Under the pieces are notes generated by a model. The model was not told the origin of the DNA. It did not search any database and saw only the letters and a program-made list of their open reading frames with translations. Below, piece after piece: positions 17,833 through 31,820 of a stretch of DNA of 54,432 nucleotides. The DNA is from Nemertoderma westbladi. Taxonomy: Eukaryota > Xenacoelomorpha > Nemertodermatida > Nemertodermatidae. Where the stretch lies: positions 1-54,432 of the forward strand of contig JAUCBJ010008101.1 of the NCBI GenBank assembly GCA_032718475.1, in the 5' to 3' direction. A program made the translations under genes and the position numbers. Numbering within the stretch: position 1 is the first letter of the stretch; each line of letters begins with the position of its first letter.

Positions 17833-20800
17833 GTTCCACACTTTATATGACCCCAGGAGTTCCACATGACACTTTATATGACCCCGAGAGTTCCACAGTA
17901 CACTTTATATGACCCCGAGAGTTCCACAGGGCACTTTATATGACGCCGAGAGTTCCACAGGGCACTTTATATGACCCCGAGAGTTCCACAGGGCACTTTA
18001 TATGACGCCGAGAGTTCCACAGGACACTTTATATGACCCCGAGGAGTTTCACAGGACACTTTATATGACCCCGAGAGTTCCACAGGGCACTTTATATGAC
18101 GCCGAGAGTTCCACAGGACACTTTATATGACCCCGAGAGTTTCACAGGACACTTTATATGATCCCGAGAGTTCCACAGGACACTTTATATGACCCCGAGA
18201 GTTCCACAGGGCACTTTATATGACGCCGAGAGTTCCACAGGACACTTTATATGACCCCGAGAGTTCCACAGGACACTTTATATGACTCCGAGAGTTTCAC
18301 AGGACACTTTATATGACCCTGAGAGTTCCACAGGACACTTTATATGACCCCGAGAGTTTCACAGGACACTTTATATGATCCCGAGAGTTCCACAGGACAC
18401 TTTATATGACCCCGAGAGTTCCACAGGGCACTTTATATGACGCCGAGAGTTCCACAGGACACTTTATATGACCCTGAGAGTTTCACAGGACACTTTATAT
18501 GATCCCGAGAGTTTCACAGGACACTTTATATGACCCCGAGAGTTCCACAGGGCACTTTTATATGACGCCGAGAGTTCCACAGGACACTTTATATGACCCT
18601 AAGAGTTTCACAGGACACTTTATATGACCCTGAGAGTTCCACAGGACACTTTATATGACACCGAGAGTTCCACAGGACACTTTATATGACCCTAAGAGTT
18701 TCACAGGACACTTTATATGACCCCGAGAGTTTCACAGGACACTTTATATGATCCCGAGAGTTCCACAGGACACTTTATATGACCCCGAGAGTTCCACAGG
18801 GCACTTTATATGACGCCGAGAGTTCCACAGGACACTTTATATGACCCTGAGAGTTTCACAGGACACTTTATATGATCCCGTGAGTTTCACAGCACACTTT
18901 ATATGACCCCGAGAGTTCCACAGGGCACTTTATATGACGCCGAGAGTTCCACAGGACACTTTATATGACCCTAAGAGTTTCACAGGACACTTTATATGAC
19001 CCTGAGAGTTCCACAGGACACTTTATATGACACCGAGAGTTCCACAGGACACTTTATATGACTCTGAGAGTTTCACAGGACACTTTATATGACCCTGAGA
19101 GTTCCACAGGACACTTTATATGACCCTGAGAGTTTCACAGGACACTTTATATGACCCTGAGAGTTTCACAGGACACTTTATATGATCCCGAGAGTTCCAC
19201 TGGACACTTTATATGACTCTGAGAGTTTCACAGGACACTTTATATGACCCTGAGAGTTCCACAGGACACTTTATATGACCCTGAGAGTTTCACAGGACAC
19301 TTTATATGACCCCGAGAGTTCCACAGGACACTTTATATGACCCCGAGAGTTCCACAGGACACTTTATATGACCCCGAGAGTTTCAAGGACACTATATATG
19401 ACACCGAGAGTTCCACACGACACTTTATATGACCCTGAGAGTTTCACAGGACACTTTATATGACCCCGAGAGTTCCACAGGACACTTTATATGACCCCGA
19501 GAGTTCCACAGGACACTTTATATGACTCTGAGAGTTTCACAGGATACTTTATATGACCCTGAGAGTTCCACAGGACACTTTATATGACCCTGAGAGTTTC
19601 ACAGGACACTTTATATGACCCTGAGAGTTTCACAGGACACTTTATATGACCCTGAGAGTTTCACAGGACACTTTATATGACCCTGAGAGTTTCACAGGAC
19701 ACTTTATATGACCCCGAGAGTTCCACAGGACACTTTATATGATCCCAAGAGTTCCACAGGACACTTTATATGACACCGAGAGTTCCACAGGACACTTTAT
19801 ATGACCCTGAGAGTTCCACAGGACACTTTATATGATCCCAAGAGTTCCACACGACACTTTATATGACCCCGAGAGTTTCACAGGACACTTTATATGACCC
19901 TGAGAGTTTCACAGGACACTTTATATGACCCTGAGAGTTTCACAGGACACTTTATATGACCCTGAGAGTTTCACAGGACACTTTATATGACCCCGAGAGT
20001 TCCACAGGACACTTTATATGATCCCGAGAGTTCCACAGGACACTTTATATGACACCGAGAGTTCCACAGGACACTTTATATGACCCTGAGAGTTCCACAG
20101 GACACTTTATATGACCCTGAGAGTTTCACAGGACACTTTATATGACCCCGAGAGTTCCACAGGACACTTTATATGACCCCGAGAGTTCCACAGGACACTT
20201 TATATGACCCCGAGAGTTCCACAGGACACTTTATATGACCCTGAGAGTTCCACAGGACACTTTATATGACCCTGAGAGTTCCACAGGACACTTTATATGA
20301 CCCTGAGAGTTCCACAGGACACTTTATATGATCCTGAGAGTTTCACAGGACACTTTATATGACCCCGAGAGTTCCAAGGACATTTTATATGACCCTGAGA
20401 GTTTCACAGGACACTTTATATGACCCTGAGAGTTTCACAGGACACTTTATATGACCCCGAGAGTTCCAAGGACATTTTATATGACCCTGAGAGTTTCACA
20501 GGACACTTTATATGACCCTGAGAGTTCCACAGGACACTTTATATGACCCTGAGAGTTTCACAGGACACTTTATATGACCCTGAGAGTTCCACAGGACACT
20601 TTATATGACCCTGAGAGTTCCACAGGACACTTTATATGATACCGAGAGTTCCACAGGACACTTTATATGACCCCGAGAGTTCCACAGGACACTTTATATG
20701 ACCCTGAGAGTTCCACAGGACACTTTATATGACCCTGAGAGTTCCACAGGACACTTTATATGACCTCGAGAGTTTCACAGGACACTTTATATGATCCCGA

Positions 20801-23800
20801 GAGTTCCACAGGACACTTTATATGACCCTGAGAGTTCCACAGGACACTTTATATGACCCCGAGAGTTTCACAGGACACGTTATATGATACCGAGAGTTTC
20901 ACAGGACACTTTATATGACCCTGAGAGTTTCACAGGACACTTTATATGATCCCGAGAGTTTCACAGGACACTTTATATGACCCTGAGAGTTCCACAGGAC
21001 ACTTTATATGACACCGAGAGTTCCAAGGACATTTTATATGACCCTGAGAGTTTCACAGGATACTTTATATGACCCTGAGAGTTCCACAGGACACTTTATA
21101 TGACACCGAGAGTTCCAAGGACATTTTATATGACCCTGAGAGTTCCACAGGATACTTTATATGACCCTGAGAGTTTCACAGGACACTTTATATGACCCTA
21201 AGAGTTCCACAGGACACTTTATATGACCCCGAGAGTTTCACAGGACACTTTATATGACCCTAAGAGTTCCACAGGACACTTTATATGACCCCGAGAGTTC
21301 CACAGGACACTTTATATGACCCCGAGAGTTCCACAGGACACTTTATATGATCCCGAGAGTTCCACAGGACACTTTATATGACCCCGAGAGTTCCACAGGA
21401 CACTTTATATGACCCCGAGAGTTCCACAGGACACTTTATATGATCCCGAGAGTTCCACAGGACACTTTATATGACCCCGAGAGTTCCACAGGACACTTTA
21501 TATGACCCCGAGAGTTCCACAGGACACTTTATATGACCCCGAGAGTTCCACAGGACACTTTATATGACCCCGAGAGTTCCACAGGACACTTTATATGATC
21601 CCGAGAGTTCCACAGGACACTTTATATGACCCCGAGAGTTCCACAGGACACTTTATATGACCCCGAGAGTTCCACAGGACACTTTATATGACCCCGAGAG
21701 TTCCACAGGACACTTTATATGATCCCGAGAGTTCCACAGGACACTTTATATGACCCCAAGAGTTCCACAGGACACTTTATATGACCCTGAGAGTTCCACA
21801 GGACACTTTATATGACCCTGAGAGTTTCACAGGACACTTTATATGACCCTAAGAGTTCCACAGGACACTTTATATGACCCCGAGAGTTCCACAGGACACT
21901 TTATATGACCCCGAGAGTTCCACAGGACACTTTATATGACCCCGAGAGTTCCACAGGACACTTTATATGACCCCGAGAGTTTCACAGGACACTTTATATG
22001 ACCCTGAGAGTTTCACAGGACACTTTATATGATCCCGAGAGTTCCACAGGACACTTTATATGACCCTGAGAGTTCCACAGGACACTTTATATGACCCCGA
22101 GAGTTTCACAGGACACTTTATATGACGCCGAGAGTTTCACAGGACACTTTATATGACCCTGAGAGTTCCACAGGACACTTTATATGACCCCGAGAGTTCC
22201 ACAGGACACTTTATATGATCCCGAGAGTTCCACAGGACACTTTATATGACCCTGAGAGTTCCACACGACACTTTATATGACCCCGAGAGTTCCACAGGAC
22301 ACTTTATATGATCCCAAGAGTTCCACATGACACTTTATATGACCCCGAGAGTTTCACAGGACACTTTATATGACCCTGAGAGTTTCACAGGACACTTTAT
22401 ATGATCCCGAGAGTTTCACAGGACACTTTATATGATCCCGAGAGTTTCACAGGACACTTTATATGATCCCGAGAGTTTCACAGGACACTTTATATGATCC
22501 CGAGAGTTTCACAGGACACTTTATATGACCCCGAGAGTTCCACAGGACACTTTATATGACCCTGAGAGTTCCACAGGACACTTTATATGACCCTGAGAGT
22601 TCCACAGGACACTTTATATGACACCGAGAGTTCCACAGGACACTTTATATGACCCCGAGAGTTCCACAGGACACTTTATATGACCCTGAGAGTTTCACAG
22701 GACACTTTATATGACCCTGAGAGTTCCACAGGACACTTTATATGACCTCGAGAGTTCCACAGGACACTTTATATGACCTCGAGAGTTTCACAGGACACTT
22801 TATATGACCCTGAGAGTTCCACAGGACACTTTATATGACCCTGAGAGTTTCACAGGACACTTTATATGACCCCGAGAGTTTCACAGGACACTTTATATGA
22901 CCCCGAGAGTTCCACAGGACACTTTATATGACCCTGAGAGTTTCACAGGACACTTTATATGACCCTGAGAGTTCCACAGGACACTTTATATGACCCTGAG
23001 AGTTTCACAGGACACTTTATATGACCCCGAGAGTTTCACAGGACACTTTATATGACCTCGAGAGTTTCACAGGACACTTTATATGACCCTGAGAGTTCCA
23101 CAGGACACTTTATATGACCCTGAGAGTTTCACAGGACACTTTATATGACCCCGAGAGTTTCACAGGACACTTTATATGACCCCGAGAGTTCCACAGGACA
23201 CTTTATATGACCCTGAGAGTTTCACAGGACACTTTATATGACCCTGAGAGTTTCACAGGACACTTTATATGATCCCGAGAGTTCCACAGGACACTTTATA
23301 TGACCCTGAGAGTTCCACAGGACACTTTATATGACCCCGAGAGTTTCACAGGACACTTTATATGACGCCGAGAGTTTCACAGGACACTTTATATGACCCT
23401 GAGAGTTCCACAGGACACTTTATATGACCCTGAGAGTTCCACAGGACACTTTATATGACCCTGAGAGTTCCACACGACACTTTATATGATCCCGAGAGTT
23501 CCACAGGACACTTTATATGACCCTGAGAGTTCCACACGACACTTTATATGACCCCGAGAGTTCCACAGGACACTTTATATGATCCCGAGAGTTCCACAGG
23601 ACACTTTATATGACCCTGAGAGTTCCACACGACACTTTATATGACCCCGAGAGTTCCACACGACACTTTATATGACCCCGAGAGTTCCACACGACACTTT
23701 ATATGACCCCGAGAGTTCCACAGGACACTTTATATGATCCCGAGAGTTCCACAGGACACTTTATATGACCCTGAGAGTTCCACACGACACTTTATATGAC

Positions 23801-24564
23801 CCCGAGAGTTCCACACGACACTTTATATGACCCCGAGAGTTCCACACGACACTTTATATGACCCCGAGAGTTCCACAGGACACTTTATATGATCCCGAGA
23901 GTTCCACAGGACACTTTATATGACCCTGAGAGTTCCACACGACACTTTATATGACCCCGAGAGTTCCACAGGACACTTTATATGATCCCAAGAGTTCCAC
24001 ATGACACTTTATATGACCCCGAGAGTTTCACAGGACACTTTATATGACCCTGAGAGTTTCACAGGACACTTTATATGATCCCGAGAGTTTCACAGGACAC
24101 TTTATATGATCCCGAGAGTTTCACAGGACACTTTATATGATCCCGAGAGTTTCACAGGACACTTTATATGATCCCGAGAGTTTCACAGGACACTTTATAT
24201 GATCCCGAGAGTTTCACAGGACACTTTATATGACCCCGAGAGTTCCACAGGACACTTTATATGACCCTGAGAGTTCCACAGGACACTTTATATGACCCTG
24301 AGAGTTCCACAGGACACTTTATATGACCCCGAGAGTTTCACAGGACACTTTATATGACCCCGAGAGTTTCACAGGACACTTTATATGACCCCGAGAGTTT
24401 CACAGGACACTTTATATGATCCCGAGAGTTTCACAGGACACTTTATATGATCCCGAGAGTTTCACAGGACACTTTATATGACCCCGAGAGTTTCACAGGA
24501 CACTTTATATGACCCTAAGAGTTTCACAGGACACTTTATATGACCCCGAGAGTTCCACAGGACA

Positions 24565-27500
24565 CTTTATATGACGCCGAGAGTTCCACAGGACACTTTA
24601 TGACCCTGAGAGTTCCACAGGACACTTTATATGACCCCGAGAGTTTCACAGGACACTTTATATGATCCCGAGAGTTCCACAGGACACTTTATATGACGCC
24701 GAGAGTTTCACAGGACACTTTATATGATCCCGAGAGTTTCACAGGACACTTTATATGACCCCGAGAGTTTCACAGGACACTTTATATGACCCTAAGAGTT
24801 TCACAGGACACTTTATATGACCCCGAGAGTTCCACAGGACACTTTATATGACGCCGAGAGTTCCACAGGACACTTTATGACCCTGAGAGTTCCACAGGAC
24901 ACTTTATATGACCCCGAGAGTTCCACAGGACACTTTATATGACGCCGAGAGTTCCACAGGACACTTTATGACCCTGAGAGTTCCACAGGACACTTTATAT
25001 GACCCCGAGAGTTTCACAGGACACTTTATATGACCCTAAGAGTTTCACAGGACACTTTATATGACCCCGAGAGTTCCACAGGACACTTTATATGACCCCG
25101 ATAGTTTCACAGGACACTTTATATGACCCCGAGAGTTCCACAGGACACTTTATATGACCCTGAGAGTTTCACAGGACACTTTATATGACCCTAAGAGTTT
25201 CACAGGACACTTTATATGACCCCGAGAGTTCCACAGGACACTTTATATGACGCCGAGAGTTCCACAGGACACTTTATATGACCCCGAGAGTTCCACAGGA
25301 CACTTTATATGACGCCGAGAGTTCCACAGGACACTTTATGACCCTGAGAGTTCCACAGGACACTTTATATGACCCCGAGAGTTTCACAGGACACTTTATA
25401 TGATCCCGAGAGTTCCACAGGACACTTTATATGACACCGAGAGTTCCACAGGACACTTTATATGACCCTGAGAGTTCCACAGGACACTTTATATGACCCC
25501 GAGAGTTTCACAGGACACTTTATATGATCCCGAGAGTTTCACAGGACACTTTATATGACCCTGAGAGTTCCACAGGACACTTTATATGACACCGAGAGTT
25601 TCACAGGACACTTTATATGATCCCGAGAGTTTCACAGGACACTTTATATGACCCCGAGAGTTTCACAGGACACTTTATATGACCCTGAGAGTTTCACAGG
25701 ACACTTTATATGACCCCGAGAGTTTCACAGGACACTTTATATGACCCTAAGAGTTTCACAGGACACTTTATATGACCCCGAGAGTTCCACAGGACACTTT
25801 ATATGACGCCGAGAGTTCCACAGGACACTTTATGACCCTGAGAGTTCCACAGGACACTTTATATGACCCCGAGAGTTTCACAGGACACTTTATATGATCC
25901 CGAGAGTTCCACAGGACACTTTATATGACGCCGAGAGTTTCACAGGACACTTTATATGATCCCGAGAGTTTCACAGGACACTTTATATGACCCCGAGAGT
26001 TTCACAGGACACTTTATATGACCCTAAGAGTTTCACAGGACACTTTATATGACCCCGAGAGTTCCACAGGACACTTTATATGACGCCGAGAGTTCCACAG
26101 GACACTTTATGACCCTGAGAGTTCCACAGGACACTTTATATGACCCCGAGAGTTCCACAGGACACTTTATATGACGCCGAGAGTTCCACAGGACACTTTA
26201 TGACCCTGAGAGTTCCACAGGACACTTTATATGATCCCGAGAGTTTCACAGGACACTTTATATGATCCCGAGAGTTCCACAGGACACTTTATATGACGCC
26301 GAGAGTTTCACAGGACACTTTATATGATCCCGAGAGTTTCACAGGACACTTTATATGACCCCGAGAGTTTCACAGGACACTTTATATGACCCTAAGAGTT
26401 TCACAGGACACTTTATATGACCCCGAGAGTTCCACAGGACACTTTATATGACGCCGAGAGTTCCACAGGACACTTTATGACCCTGAGAGTTCCACAGGAC
26501 ACTTTATATGACCCCGAGAGTTCCACAGGACACTTTATATGACGCCGAGAGTTCCACAGGACACTTTATGACCCTGAGAGTTCCACAGGACACTTTATAT
26601 GACCCCGAGAGTTTCACAGGACACTTTATATGATCCCGAGAGTTTCACAGGACACTTTATATGATCCCGAGAGTTCCACAGGACACTTTATATGACGCCG
26701 AGAGTTTCACAGGACACTTTATATGATCCCGAGAGTTTCACAGGACACTTTATATGACCCCGAGAGTTTCACAGGACACTTTATATGACCCTAAGAGTTT
26801 CACAGGACACTTTATATGACCCCGAGAGTTCCACAGGACACTTTATATGACGCCGAGAGTTCCACAGGACACTTTATGACCCTGAGAGTTCCACAGGACA
26901 CTTTATATGACCCCGAGAGTTCCACAGGACACTTTATATGACGCCGAGAGTTCCACAGGACACTTTATGACCCTGAGAGTTCCACAGGACACTTTATATG
27001 ACCCCGAGAGTTTCACAGGACACTTTATATGATCCCGAGAGTTTCACAGGACACTTTATATGACCCTGAGAGTTCCACAGGACACTTTATATGACACCGA
27101 GAGTTTCACAGGACACTTTATATGATCCCGAGAGTTTCACAGGACACTTTATATGACCCCGAGAGTTTCACAGGACACTTTATATGACCCTGAGAGTTTC
27201 ACAGGACACTTTATATGACCCCGAGAGTTTCACAGGACACTTTATATGACCCTAAGAGTTTCACAGGACACTTTATATGACCCCGAGAGTTCCACAGGAC
27301 ACTTTATATGACGCCGAGAGTTCCACAGGACACTTTATGACCCTGAGAGTTCCACAGGACACTTTATATGACCCCGAGAGTTTCACAGGACACTTTATAT
27401 GATCCCGAGAGTTCCACAGGACACTTTATATGACGCCGAGAGTTTCACAGGACACTTTATATGATCCCGAGAGTTTCACAGGACACTTTATATGACCCCG

Positions 27501-28100
27501 AGAGTTTCACAGGACACTTTATATGACCCTAAGAGTTTCACAGGACACTTTATATGACCCCGAGAGTTCCACAGGACACTTTATATGACGCCGAGAGTTC
27601 CACAGGACACTTTATGACCCTGAGAGTTCCACAGGACACTTTATATGACCCCGAGAGTTCCACAGGACACTTTATATGACGCCGAGAGTTCCACAGGACA
27701 CTTTATGACCCTGAGAGTTCCACAGGACACTTTATATGACCCCGAGAGTTTCACAGGACACTTTATATGACCCTAAGAGTTTCACAGGACACTTTATATG
27801 ACCCCGAGAGTTCCACAGGACACTTTATATGACCCCGATAGTTTCACAGGACACTTTATATGACCCCGAGAGTTCCACAGGACACTTTATATGACCCTGA
27901 GAGTTTCACAGGACACTTTATATGACCCTAAGAGTTTCACAGGACACTTTATATGACCCCGAGAGTTCCACAGGACACTTTATATGACGCCGAGAGTTCC
28001 ACAGGACACTTTATATGACCCCGAGAGTTCCACAGGACACTTTATATGACGCCGAGAGTTCCACAGGACACTTTATGACCCTGAGAGTTCCACAGGACAC
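24565..28100 (+). repeat. Higher-order repeats marked by 29-bp units (first block)
   Basis: A unit missing TA (ACTTTATGACCC) occurs at 24595, 24872, 24963, 25333, 25827, 26104, 26195, 26472, 26563, 26871, 26962, 27332, 27609, 27700 and 28070. All gaps are whole multiples of 31 minus 2, and the values 277, 91 and 370 recur. Neighbouring units also share private variants (CGCCG just before, CCTAAG about 2-4 units before). The stretch was built by repeated duplication of blocks of about 368 bp. Confidence 0.8.
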
Positions 28101-28799
28101 TTTATATGACCCCGAGAGTTTCACAGGACACTTTATATGATCCCGAGAGTTCCACAGGACACTTTATATGACACCGAGAGTTCCACAGGACACTTTATAT
28201 GACCCTGAGAGTTCCACAGGACACTTTATATGACCCCGAGAGTTTCACAGGACACTTTATATGATCCCGAGAGTTTCACAGGACACTTTATATGACCCTG
28301 AGAGTTCCACAGGACACTTTATATGACACCGAGAGTTTCACAGGACACTTTATATGATCCCGAGAGTTTCACAGGACACTTTATATGACCCCGAGAGTTT
28401 CACAGGACACTTTATATGACCCTGAGAGTTCCACAGGACACTTTATATGATCCCGAGAGTTTCACATGACACTTTATATGACCCTGAGAGTTTCACAGGA
28501 CACTTTATATGACCCCGAGAGTTTCACAGGACACTTTATATGACCCCGAGAGTTCCACAGGACACTTTATATGATCCCGAGAGTTTCACATGACACTTTA
28601 TATGACCCTGAGAGTTTCACAGGACACTTTATATGACCCTGAGAGTTTCACAGGACACTTTATATGACCCTGAGAGTTCCACAGGACACTTTATATGATC
28701 CCGAGAGTTTCACAGGACACTTTATATGATCCCGAGAGTTCCACAGGACACTTTATATGACCCCGAGAGTTCCACAGGACACTTTATATGACCCCGAGA

Positions 28800-31700
28800 G
28801 TTCCACAGGTCACTTTATATGACACCGAGAGTTCCACAGGACACTTTATATGATACCGAGAGTTTCACAGGACACTTTTTATGACCCCGAGAGTTCCACA
28901 GGACACTTTATATGACCCCGAGAGTTCCACAGGTCACTTTATATGACCCCGAGAGTTTCACAGGACACTTTATATGACCCCGAGAGTTCCACAGGACACT
29001 TTATATGACCCCGAGAGTTCCACAGGACACTTTATATGACCCCGAGAGTTTCACAGGACACTTTATATGACCCTGAGAGTTCCACAGGACACTTTATATG
29101 ACACCGAGAGTTCCACAGGACACTTTATATGACACCGAGAGTTCCACAGGACACTTTATATGACCCTGAGAGTTCCACAGGACACTTTATATGACCCTGA
29201 GAGTTCCACAGGACACTTTATATGATCCCGAGAGTTCCACAGGACACTTTATATGACCCCGAGAGTTCCACAGGACACTTTATATGACCCCGAGAGTTCC
29301 ACAGGTCACTTTATATGACACCGAGAGTTCCACAGGACACTTTATATGATACCGAGAGTTTCACAGGACACTTTTTATGACCCCGAGAGTTCCACAGGAC
29401 ACTTTATATGACCCCGAGAGTTCCACAGGTCACTTTATATGACCCCGAGAGTTTCACAGGACACTTTATATGACCCCGAGAGTTCCACATGACACTTTAT
29501 ATGACACCGAGAGTTCCACAGGACACTTTATATGACACCGAGAGTTCCACAGGTCACTTTATATGACCCCGAGAGTTTCACAGGACACTTTATATGACCC
29601 CGAGAGTTCCACATGACACTTTATATGACACCGAGAGTTCCACAGGACACTTTATATGACACCGAGAGTTCCACAGGACACTTTATATGACACCGAGAGT
29701 TCCACAGGACACTTTATATGACACCGAGAGTTCCACAGGACACTTTATATGACACCGAGAGTTCCACAGGACACTTTATATGACCCTGAGAGTTCCACAG
29801 GACACTTTATATGACCCTGAGAGTTCCACAGGACACTTTATATGACCCCGAGAGTTTCACAGGACACTTTATATGACCCCGAGAGTTCCACATGACACTT
29901 TATATGACACCGAGAGTTCCACAGGACACTTTATATGACACCGAGAGTTCCACAGGACACTTTATATGACACCGAGAGTTCCACAGGACACTTTATATGA
30001 CACCGAGAGTTCCACAGGACACTTTATATGACACCGAGAGTTCCACAGGACTCTTTATATGACCCTGAGAGTTCCACAGGTCACTTTATATGACACCGAG
30101 AGTTCCACAGGACACTTTATATGATACCGAGAGTTTCACAGGACACTTTTTATGACCCCGAGAGTTCCACAGGACACTTTATATGACCCCGAGAGTTCCA
30201 CAGGTCACTTTATATGACCCCGAGAGTTTCACAGGACACTTTATATGACCCCGAGAGTTCCACATGACACTTTATATGACACCGAGAGTTCCACAGGACA
30301 CTTTATATGACACCGAGAGTTCCACAGGTCACTTTATATGACCCCGAGAGTTTCACAGGACACTTTATATGACCCCGAGAGTTCCACATGACACTTTATA
30401 TGACACCGAGAGTTCCACAGGACACTTTATATGACACCGAGAGTTCCACAGGACACTTTATATGACACCGAGAGTTCCACAGGACACTTTATATGACACC
30501 GAGAGTTCCACAGGACACTTTATATGACACCGAGAGTTCCACAGGACACTTTATATGACCCTGAGAGTTCCACAGGACACTTTATATGACCCTGAGAGTT
30601 CCACAGGACACTTTATATGATCCCGAGAGTTTCACATGACACTTTATATGACCCTGAGAGTTTCACAGGACACTTTATATGACCCTGAGAGTTTCACAGG
30701 ACACTTTATATGATCCCGAGAGTTTCACAGGACACTTTATATGACGCCGAGAGTTCCACAGGACACTTTATATGATCCCGAGAGTTCCACAGGACACTTT
30801 ATATGACCCCGAGAGTTCCACAGGACACTTTATATGACCCCGAGAGTTCCACAGGTCACTTTATATGATCCCGAGAGTTTCACATGACACTTTATATGAC
30901 CCTGAGAGTTTCACAGGACACTTTATATGACCCTGAGAGTTTCACAGGACACTTTATATGACCCTGAGAGTTCCACAGGACACTTTATATGATCCCGAGA
31001 GTTTCACAGGACACTTTATATGATCCCGAGAGTTCCACAGGACACTTTATATGACCCCGAGAGTTCCACAGGACACTTTATATGACCCCGAGAGTTCCAC
31101 AGGTCACTTTATATGACACCGAGAGTTCCACAGGACACTTTATATGATACCGAGAGTTTCACAGGACACTTTTTATGACCCCGAGAGTTCCACAGGACAC
31201 TTTATATGACCCCGAGAGTTCCACAGGTCACTTTATATGACCCCGAGAGTTTCACAGGACACTTTATATGACCCCGAGAGTTCCACAGGACACTTTATAT
31301 GACCCCGAGAGTTCCACAGGACACTTTATATGACCCCGAGAGTTCCACAGGTCACTTTATATGACCCCGAGAGTTTCACAGGACACTTTATATGACCCTG
31401 AGAGTTCCACAGGACACTTTATATGACACCGAGAGTTCCACAGGACACTTTATATGACACCGAGAGTTCCACAGGACACTTTATATGACCCTGAGAGTTC
31501 CACAGGACACTTTATATGACCCTGAGAGTTCCACAGGACACTTTATATGATCCCGAGAGTTCCACAGGACACTTTATATGACCCCGAGAGTTCCACAGGA
31601 CACTTTATATGACCCCGAGAGTTCCACAGGTCACTTTATATGACACCGAGAGTTCCACAGGACACTTTATATGATACCGAGAGTTTCACAGGACACTTTT

Positions 31701-31820
31701 TATGACCCCGAGAGTTCCACAGGACACTTTATATGACCCCGAGAGTTCCACAGGTCACTTTATATGACCCCGAGAGTTTCACAGGACACTTTATATGACC
31801 CCGAGAGTTCCACATGACAC
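28800..31820 (+). repeat. Higher-order repeats marked by TTTTTATG and AGGTCAC units
   Basis: A unit with ACTTTTTATGACC (TATA changed to TTTA), preceded by a GATACC unit, starts at 28874, 29370, 30145, 31168 and 31695. The gaps are 496, 775, 1023 and 527, all exact multiples of 31. AGGTCAC variants of the usual AGGACAC flank each one. These are multi-unit segmental copies with no net indel. Confidence 0.8.
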
